Positions 58,321-64,000 of a stretch of 64,000 nt of DNA are shown one piece after another (the stretch's first letter is position 1; every line of letters starts with the position of its first letter). A program made the position numbers and the translations under genes. Source of the DNA: a bacterium (lineage in GTDB: Bacteria; Actinomycetota; Acidimicrobiia; Acidimicrobiales; CATQHL01); assembly GCA_026708055.1 (NCBI GenBank), contig JAPOVS010000023.1, positions 62,001 to 126,000 of the forward strand, in the 5' to 3' direction. The notes beneath the pieces are model-generated. The model made no database searches. It was not told the origin of the DNA and worked only from the letters and a program-made list of their open reading frames with translations.

Positions 58321-59292
58321 ATGGTGAACGAAGATTCGCTGGCGACGATCCTGCTGGTCGGGCGGCTTCCCGGCGATGATGTCGAGCCGTTGAAGGCGTC
58401 GGAGTTCTGGAAGCTCTGCGAGCTCGCCGGTGAGCCGAGCCGACTCCTGGGAGTCGTGGAGGAGCAGCTTGCCGCGGATCTCGGCATGGCACCGGAGTTG
58501 GCGGGCCGAGTCGTGGCACTGCTCGACCGGGCGACCGCGATGGCCTTCGAACTAGAGCGCCTGGGACAGGCCGGCATCTCGGTGCTGACCCCTTCCGATG
58601 AGCACTATCCCCGACGGTTGGTCGAGCGGGTCGGAGCGTCTGCACCCGTCCTGCTGTACGCCGCCGGCGCTGTCGACTTGCTCGGCGAGTCGGGCATCGG
58701 GGTGGTCGGAAGCCGCGACGTGTCGCCGGAGGGGGGCCAAGTGGCTGGAGCGGCGGCCGAGCTCGCCGCGCGGGTGGGGGTGCCGCTGATCTCGGGCGGT
58801 GCTCGTGGAGTTGACCAGATCGCCATGGACGCCGCATTCGAGGCGGGCGGCGTGGTTGTGGGCGTTCTGGCGGAGTCGCTGATGCGCAAGCTGCGCAGTG
58901 TGGACATACGCCGGGCGATCCACGAAGGATGCACCGTGATGTGCACCCCCTACAGCCCCGAGGCACCTTTCAGCGTGGGCAACGCCATGGGACGCAACAA
59001 GCTCATCTACGCCCTATCCGATCTCACGCTGGTGGTCGCCGCCGACGTTGACACGGGGGGCACATGGTCTGGTGCAACGGAGGCCCTCAGGCGCGGCTTC
59101 GGACAGGTCGCCGTGTGGCGGGGGCCGGGCGAGGGTCCGGGCAACGCACTACTCGAGAAGCGGGGAGCCGTGCCGGTTGCATCGCTTGACGAACTCGAAA
59201 CGGCATTGCTGAAGCCGGCGGAACCTACCGCCGCCGAATTGCGTCAGGCAGACCGGACCGTGCCGTCACCCCAGCCGAGCCTCTTCAACTGA
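58321..59292 (+). CDS. DprA/Smf-like DNA-processing protein
   Basis: A 323-residue DprA-type Rossmann-fold protein. VLTPSDEHYPRRLVERVG, then GIGVVGSRDVSPEGG (nucleotide/DNA-binding loop), ISGGARGVDQIAMDAAFEAGG and MGRNKLIYALSDLTLVVAADVDTGGTW are all typical. It lacks the C-terminal winged helix (DML1) of canonical DprA. There is no competence gene or topoisomerase neighbour, the usual housekeeping context of dprA, so it could be a DprA-like protein of an accessory system. ATG 58321. Confidence 0.85.
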   Translation: MVNEDSLATILLVGRLPGDDVEPLKASEFWKLCELAGEPSRLLGVVEEQLAADLGMAPELAGRVVALLDRATAMAFELERLGQAGISVLTPSDEHYPRRLVERVGASAPVLLYAAGAVDLLGESGIGVVGSRDVSPEGGQVAGAAAELAARVGVPLISGGARGVDQIAMDAAFEAGGVVVGVLAESLMRKLRSVDIRRAIHEGCTVMCTPYSPEAPFSVGNAMGRNKLIYALSDLTLVVAADVDTGGTWSGATEALRRGFGQVAVWRGPGEGPGNALLEKRGAVPVASLDELETALLKPAEPTAAELRQADRTVPSPQPSLFN

Positions 59293-59329
59293 TCCGGGCG
59301 GGGCGAGCGCGTCCGTTAGGCTCCGCGGT

Positions 59330-60367
59330 GTGCTGCTGCCGACAGCCGTGGTGGGGAGCTATCCGCAGCCGGACTGGCTGATCGACCGGCCGGCGCTGTG
59401 TACGCGGCTGCCGCCGCGGGTGCGGGCGCGGGAACTCTGGCGGATCCCGCCCGAACGCCTCCAGGAGGCCCAGGACGACGCCACCGTCGTGGCGATCGGG
59501 GAGATGGAGCGCAGCGGCGTGGACATCATCACCGACGGCGAGATCCGGCGCGAGAGCTACTCCAACCACTTCGCCACCGCTCTGGGGGGCATCGATCCCG
59601 AGCGCCACGGCAGTGCCATGGACCGCACCGGCAAGCCGAACCCGGTGCCCCGCATCGCCGGGCCGATCACCCGGCCCGAGCCGATCGGCGTGCGCGACCT
59701 GGAACTGCTGCGGGCCCACAGCACCCGCACCGTCAAGTTGACCCTGCCCGGGCCGTTCACGCTCATCCAGCAGGCCCAGGACGACCACTACGGCGACGAG
59801 CGGAAGGCGGCCTCCGCCTACGCCAAGGTGGTCAACGCCGAGATCAAGGACCTGTTCGACGCCGGGGCGGACGCGGTGCAACTCGACGAGCCGTACATGC
59901 AGGCCCGGCCCGAGCAGGCCCTCCAGTACGCCGTGGAGGTGCTCGACGAGGCGCTCGACGGGGTCACCGGCACGACGGTGCTGCACATGTGCTTCGGGTA
60001 CGCCGCCATCCACGCCTGGCGGGGACTCGGCAAGCCGGACGCCTACGCCTTCCTGCCCGAGCTGAACGTCAGCGCCGTGGACCAGATCTCCATCGAGGCC
60101 GCTCAACCGGGAATCGACCTGGACATCCTCTCCAAGCTGCCCGACAAGACGGTCGTGCTCGGGGTGATCGACAACGGCGACGCCACCGTGGAGACGCCGG
60201 AGACGGTGGCGCAGCGGATCCGCGACGCCCTGCAGCACACGTCGCCCGATCGGCTCATCCCCGCACCGGACTGCGGCATGAAGTACCTGTCACGCGAGGT
60301 CGCCTTCGCCAAGCTGTCGGCGCTCGCCGCCGGGACCGCCATCGTGCGGGAGGAACTGTCCGCCTGA
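59330..60367 (+). CDS. MetE-like (cobalamin-independent methionine synthase II family) protein
   Basis: A 345-residue (beta/alpha)8 protein of the UROD/MetE-like family. Zinc-ligand positions fit: LHMCFGY (His-x-Cys, about residue 223), DEPYMQ (about 184) and a late Cys in APDCGMKYL (about 310). VVGSYPQPDWLID and DIITDGEIRRESY near the N-terminus are typical of short MetE-like proteins that carry only the C-terminal barrel. GTG start at 59330. It could be a methyltransferase for homocysteine or another thiol; whether it makes methionine is unclear because it lacks the MetE N-terminal barrel. Confidence 0.85.
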   Translation: MLLPTAVVGSYPQPDWLIDRPALCTRLPPRVRARELWRIPPERLQEAQDDATVVAIGEMERSGVDIITDGEIRRESYSNHFATALGGIDPERHGSAMDRTGKPNPVPRIAGPITRPEPIGVRDLELLRAHSTRTVKLTLPGPFTLIQQAQDDHYGDERKAASAYAKVVNAEIKDLFDAGADAVQLDEPYMQARPEQALQYAVEVLDEALDGVTGTTVLHMCFGYAAIHAWRGLGKPDAYAFLPELNVSAVDQISIEAAQPGIDLDILSKLPDKTVVLGVIDNGDATVETPETVAQRIRDALQHTSPDRLIPAPDCGMKYLSREVAFAKLSALAAGTAIVREELSA

Positions 60368-60389
60368 GGGGCGGCGAATCCCCTTCCCA

Positions 60390-60920
60390 CTAACCCGGCT
60401 CGGGCCTCTTCCCGCGCTTTGAGCCCTTGCGCAGCGAACGCGGCTCGCTGACGTCGCGGACGTCGCCCCCGCGCGGCCCGGCTTGTGGACCGTGCCCGAA
60501 GCCGCCGAAACCACCGAAGCCGCCGAAGACGCCCGGGCCGGCGGTCCAGCCCGCAACGCGTAGCCGCTTGCTGTACCGGCGGATCAGCAGCGCCCGCAGC
60601 GCCAGCCGGGTCGGGGGGATGAGCAGCAGCAGGCCCACGGCGTCGGTCAGGAAACCCGGCGTCAGCATCAGCAGGCCGCCGACGAGGATCAACAGACCGT
60701 CCACGAGTTCCTTGGCGGGGATCTCGCCGCGGGCGAGCCGCTCCTGGATCTGGCGCAGCACACCGAGGCCGGAGCGGCGCACCAACCAGGCCCCGGCGAT
60801 CGACACCGCCACCAGCAGGCCGATGGTCTCGGCAATGCCCAGATCACGGGTCACCCGGATGATGAAGAAGATCTCCGCCACCGGTGTGCCCAGCAGCGCC
60901 AGCAGGAGGACGACGAACAC
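60390..60920 (-). CDS. FxsA-family membrane protein
   Basis: A 176-residue protein. The FxsA core is VVLLLALLGTPVAEIFFIIRVT, then LLVAVSIAGAWLVRRSGLGVLRQIQERLARGE, then LVDGLLILVGGLLMLTPGFLTDAVGLLLLIPP, followed by a Gly/Phe-rich and basic C-terminal tail. E. coli FxsA affects exclusion of phage T7 and is otherwise uncharacterised. GTG 60920 is chosen because the family begins with its first TM helix there; longer starts extend into low-homology sequence. Confidence 0.82.
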   Translation of the reverse strand: MFVVLLLALLGTPVAEIFFIIRVTRDLGIAETIGLLVAVSIAGAWLVRRSGLGVLRQIQERLARGEIPAKELVDGLLILVGGLLMLTPGFLTDAVGLLLLIPPTRLALRALLIRRYSKRLRVAGWTAGPGVFGGFGGFGGFGHGPQAGPRGGDVRDVSEPRSLRKGSKRGKRPEPG

Positions 60921-61066
60921 CGCCCTCAGCGTAGGCAGCGGGACGATCCTCGCCGCGACGCTGCCGCGACGTGAGCAGCGGGGCGACGACTCGGCGTGCC
61001 GACCGGCTGTCTGCGGCGGAGAGCCGCACCCGGCTGCGAGACAGGCTCGCCCGGTATGGTTTGGGC

Positions 61067-61972
61067 ATGACGCTTGCAGAAGCACCCCCGAACACCGCAG
61101 GTCTCATCACCGAGAGCCAACGCGCCGAGTACGAGGCGAACGGCTACCTGTGCCTTCCCGGCTTCGTCGGATCGGAGTGGCTCGACGAACTGAACGCCGT
61201 CACCGCGGAGTTCGTGAAGGCCAGCCGCTCGGCGACCTCCTCGGGCACCGAGTTCGATCTCGAACCATCGCACACCGCGGAGGCCCCGAGGCTGCGGCGC
61301 CTCAACTACCCGGTCGACCGGCACCCGACGTACGCACGGTTCACATTCGAGGGTCCCCCGGCACAACTCGCCGCGGCGCTGCTGGGCGGTCCGGTCCGGT
61401 ATCACCACTCCAAGCTCAACTTCAAGTGGTCCGGCGGCGGCGCGGAGGTGAAATGGCATCAGGACATCCAGTTCTGGCCCCACACCGACTTCACGCCGCT
61501 CACGATCGGCGTGTACCTCAGCGACGTCGACGCCGACATGGCGCCGATGGGGGTGCTCCCCGGCAGCCACCGCGGTCGCCTGTATGACCAGTACGGCGCC
61601 GACGGTTCCTGGGCCGGCGCCCTCAACGACGCCGACGTGGCGGGGCTGGACCTCGACCGGGTGGTCTACCTCAGCGGCCCTGCGGGGTCGGTGACGGTCC
61701 ACAACTGCTGCATGATTCACGGTTCGCTGCCGAACACCTCGCCGCGGCCTCGCCCGCTGCTGCTGCAGACCTACTCGGCCATCGACTCCTATCCGGTCAG
61801 CCAGATCGGGCTCAACAGCATCCTCGACTCGCACGGTGGCCGCATCTGCGGCGGCGAGGCGTCCCAGATGCTCACCGTCGACGGCCGCCGGATGCACGGC
61901 GCCCCCGACTTCTCAGTCTCCGGACCCCCCACGATCTTCGGCTCGCAGCAACAGGGCGACGGCTACGCCTGA
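61067..61972 (+). CDS. Phytanoyl-CoA dioxygenase (PhyH) family protein
   Basis: A 301-residue Fe(II)/2-oxoglutarate-dependent dioxygenase-like protein. The iron triad fits WHQDIQFW (His-x-Asp, around residue 125-127) with a distal His in CCMIHGSLPNTS (around 225), and the 2-oxoglutarate-binding Arg in PRPLLLQTY. ATG 61067 is preceded by no strong Shine-Dalgarno but is in the usual position before the SQRAEYEANGYLCLPGFV start. Substrate is unknown; relatives act on phytanoyl-CoA, ectoine or natural-product intermediates. Confidence 0.87.
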   Translation: MTLAEAPPNTAGLITESQRAEYEANGYLCLPGFVGSEWLDELNAVTAEFVKASRSATSSGTEFDLEPSHTAEAPRLRRLNYPVDRHPTYARFTFEGPPAQLAAALLGGPVRYHHSKLNFKWSGGGAEVKWHQDIQFWPHTDFTPLTIGVYLSDVDADMAPMGVLPGSHRGRLYDQYGADGSWAGALNDADVAGLDLDRVVYLSGPAGSVTVHNCCMIHGSLPNTSPRPRPLLLQTYSAIDSYPVSQIGLNSILDSHGGRICGGEASQMLTVDGRRMHGAPDFSVSGPPTIFGSQQQGDGYA

Positions 61973-62024
61973 ATCGCAGCGCGACACGCGCGAGCCGGCG
62001 CGGCGGTTGCCGGCCGCGGCGGCG

Positions 62025-62579
62025 TCAGGAGGCGCCGCGGGTGGATCCCGCTGAGGAGCGGGCTCCCCAGGGGCGCTGGCGCTGCACGACCACGGTGCGC
62101 GCGATTCGATCCTGGAGGCTGCGCTGCAGGCGCGTGTCGCCGACCATCGGCAGGATCGACAGCGCCATGAGTATGGCCGCCACCTGCGGACCGGCCGCCA
62201 GGATTCCCGAAGGAGCAGCCCGGGCGAGCGAAGGCACCCAGTCGGGACGGCGACCGTCGGAGCGGCGGACCACATGGAGACCCATGACCATCTTCCCGGC
62301 CGTGCGCCCGGCGGTGGCCACCATGACGGTCTCGTAGAGGATCGGCACCGCCACCAGCATGGCGATCCGCCCGCTGTTGGACAGCGGGGTGCCCGCCAGC
62401 ACAGCCAGCAGCATCAGCGCGGCGTCGAACAGCCGGGCGGCCAACCGCGACAGCAGCGAGCCGAGCGGCTCCTGCAGCACGAACTCCTGGGACTCGCCAT
62501 CCCGGGGCTTCTCGGTCCGGGGATCCCCACTCCGGAGATCGTCGGGCGGGGTGCTGCTCGGGAGGGGTGGATCGGCCAT
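62025..62579 (-). CDS. RDD-family membrane protein (second copy)
   Basis: A 184-residue protein with the RDD pattern: SRLAARLFDAALMLLAVLAG (TM1 with the R...D), a second TM, then TAGRTAGKMVMGLHVVRRSDG, the diagnostic loop. It ends with RSLQDRIARTVVV. ATG 62579. It is convergent with the PhyH gene and about 75 nt downstream of the flavoprotein gene on the same strand. It has the same fold as the protein at 9842 but low sequence identity. Confidence 0.83.
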   Translation of the reverse strand: MADPPLPSSTPPDDLRSGDPRTEKPRDGESQEFVLQEPLGSLLSRLAARLFDAALMLLAVLAGTPLSNSGRIAMLVAVPILYETVMVATAGRTAGKMVMGLHVVRRSDGRRPDWVPSLARAAPSGILAAGPQVAAILMALSILPMVGDTRLQRSLQDRIARTVVVQRQRPWGARSSAGSTRGAS

Positions 62580-62653
62580 GAACGGGGCTCGGCAACTCGG
62601 GAGGCGTCCGGGGAGTCTCGACCTCAGTGGCGACGCCGGGGCTCGGACGGACG

Positions 62654-64000
62654 CTACTCGGCGGCGTCGCCGAGGGCTTCGGAGAGCGTGGGGTGGGCGA
62701 AGAGGGTCTCGGAGATGTCGCCGACTGTCAGGCGGGCGGTCACGGCCAGCGCCACCACGGAGATCAACTCGGCGGCCTGCCCGCCCACGATGGACCCGCC
62801 CAGCACCACGCCCGTGGCGGGGTCCGACACCAGCTTCAGGAAGCCCCGCGGGTCGTTGTTGATGAGCGCCTTCGGGGTGACCGAGAACGGCATCTTGGTG
62901 ACCCGGATCTTCCGTCCCGTGGCCTCGTCCTCGGTGAGCCCCACCTCGGCGATCTCGGGCTCGGTGAAGACCGCGGAGGCGGCCTGGCTGTAGTCGATGT
63001 GGCGGTGTGGACGGTTCTTGTGGAGCCCCATGGCGTGCTCGGCGATCTTGCGTCCCTGCATGGCCGCCACCGACGAGAGCAGCGCCTTGCCGCTGAGGTC
63101 GCCTGCTGCATAGATGTGCGGCACCGAACTCCGGCAGTTGTGATCGATCGTCACGTAGCCGCCGACGGACTCCACGCCCGCGGCCGCCAGGCCCAGATGC
63201 TCGGAGTTGGGGATCGCCCCGACGGCCAGGAGGGCGTGGGTGCCCTCGGCGACCCGCCCGTCGTTGCAGCGAACCGCCACGCCGTCGGTGTGCACGTCCA
63301 CCGCACTGGCCCGGGCACCCTTGTAGAGACTCACCTTTCGGGCCAGGAAGCTCTCCTCGAGGAGGGCCGCCACCTCGGGGTCCTTGCCCGGCAGCACCTG
63401 CTGGCGGCTCACGATCAGCGTCACGTCGCTGCCGAAGCTCTTGAACATGTGGACGAACTCCACGCCGGTCACGCCCGAGCCGATGATCACCAGATGCTGC
63501 GGAACCTCCGGCGGCGGGTACGCCTGCCGGGTCGTGAGCACGCGCTGACCGTCGGGGGTGCACCACTCGGGCACGCGCGGGCGGCTCCCGGTGGACAGCA
63601 CGATCACGTCCGCGGTGATCTCGCGCCGGCCTTCGGCCGTCTCGGCGACCACTTCGTTGGGCCCTGCGAGCGAACCGGTGCCTTCGAGGACGCACACACC
63701 CTGGCTCTCCAGCATCTGGCTGAGCGACTGGTGCAGCTGTTGCTGGGTGGATTCGATGTACTCCCGCAGGCCGTCCAGATCCATGGTGGGCGTCACCGGG
63801 TCCAGGCCCATACCGGTGGCGCGGGAGACGAACGACATCACGCCGCCCGCGGCGATCATGGCCTTGGACGGGATGCAGTCCCAGAGGTTGGCGGCGCCGC
63901 CCAGGATGTCCTTCTCTATCAGGGTGACGTCGGCACCCAGTCGGGCGGCGACCGACGCACAGGAGTTGCCGGCCGGGCCGCCGCCAACGATGCAGAATCG
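62654..64000 (-). CDS. lpdA: LpdA-type flavoprotein (NAD(P)H:quinone reductase / dihydrolipoamide dehydrogenase-like), start outside window
   Basis: A pyridine-nucleotide disulfide oxidoreductase family member, partial at its 5' end; the frame is open to base 64000. Visible are the FAD-binding IVGGGPAGNS at the window edge, GGAANLWDCIPSKAM, the NAD-binding LVIIGSGVTGVEFVHMF and IYAAGDLSG. The redox motif normally reads CxxxxC, but here the first Cys is Ala, so no disulfide can form. This matches Mycobacterium tuberculosis LpdA (Rv3303c), reported as a quinone reductase lacking dihydrolipoamide dehydrogenase activity. It ends with the HPTLSE motif. Confidence 0.88.
   Translation of the reverse strand, partial: RFCIVGGGPAGNSCASVAARLGADVTLIEKDILGGAANLWDCIPSKAMIAAGGVMSFVSRATGMGLDPVTPTMDLDGLREYIESTQQQLHQSLSQMLESQGVCVLEGTGSLAGPNEVVAETAEGRREITADVIVLSTGSRPRVPEWCTPDGQRVLTTRQAYPPPEVPQHLVIIGSGVTGVEFVHMFKSFGSDVTLIVSRQQVLPGKDPEVAALLEESFLARKVSLYKGARASAVDVHTDGVAVRCNDGRVAEGTHALLAVGAIPNSEHLGLAAAGVESVGGYVTIDHNCRSSVPHIYAAGDLSGKALLSSVAAMQGRKIAEHAMGLHKNRPHRHIDYSQAASAVFTEPEIAEVGLTEDEATGRKIRVTKMPFSVTPKALINNDPRGFLKLVSDPATGVVLGGSIVGGQAAELISVVALAVTARLTVGDISETLFAHPTLSEALGDAAE

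Overview
The window is GC-rich bacterial DNA with dense, actinobacterial-style coding: many GTG starts, 1-11 nt gene overlaps, and A/T-rich patches confined to a few intergenic spots. A homodimer-type pyruvate dehydrogenase E1, a SufB/SufD/SufC/SufS/SufU iron-sulfur pathway, an LpdA-type flavoprotein and an acyl-CoA carboxylase alpha subunit next to BirA suggest an uncultured member of the Actinomycetota. The lineage Acidimicrobiia is my best guess from gene style only; there is no rRNA or other marker to prove it. I see no tRNA, rRNA or CRISPR array.

Layout. 0-5.4 kb: 3' part of aceE, an MFS exporter, an HhH-GPD protein, a small membrane protein and an alpha/beta hydrolase. 5.4-8.1 kb: decayed region with IS1380 and IS110 remnants, a disrupted aspartic protease gene and a Uma2 protein. 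8.1-13.6 kb: acyl-CoA dehydrogenase, RDD protein, VapBC-like pair, MBL hydrolase, HicA-like pair and a retropepsin-like protein. 14-16.5 kb: sufC-sufS-sufU. 16.8-18.6 kb: secreted SLH-domain protein. 18.8-24 kb: second VapBC pair, sugar/nucleoside-type ABC importer (binding protein and two permeases) and nucleoside hydrolase. 24.2-34.3 kb: retropepsin-like protein, AAA ATPase, two large secreted modular proteins, HipBA and another retropepsin-like protein. 34.6-46 kb: PhhB, the second suf cluster (sufB with an intein, a Cys-rich protein, sufD, Rieske protein, second sufC), gamma-carbonic-anhydrase-like protein, flavin reductase, membrane protein, BirA and biotin carboxylase. 46-54.2 kb: three-gene toxin-antitoxin-like operon, then a type I restriction-modification locus. 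54.7-60.4 kb: DUF4143 ATPase, duplicated DUF1697 genes around a DUF6338 membrane protein, DprA-like protein and MetE-like protein. 60.4-64 kb: FxsA, phytanoyl-CoA dioxygenase-like protein, RDD protein and a partial LpdA-type flavoprotein.

The most unusual signals are these. (1) Two secreted, modular surface-type proteins have the same promoter-like architecture: TTGACA, then a pure G tract (11 or 16 Gs), then TAC(G/T)TT. This is what a slipped-strand, spacer-length phase-variable promoter would look like. (2) The type I R-M locus has an HsdR that lacks its first RecA-like motor domain, an HsdS whose two recognition halves are near-copies of each other, and a gene made of exact 219-bp repeats between hsdS and hsdM. 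(3) Four small clan-AA aspartic protease genes lie scattered among toxin-antitoxin loci, one of them broken by an IS110 remnant. (4) Short shards of genes found elsewhere in the window recur in intergenic spaces.

All functions are read from sequence motifs and remembered family features; no database search was possible.
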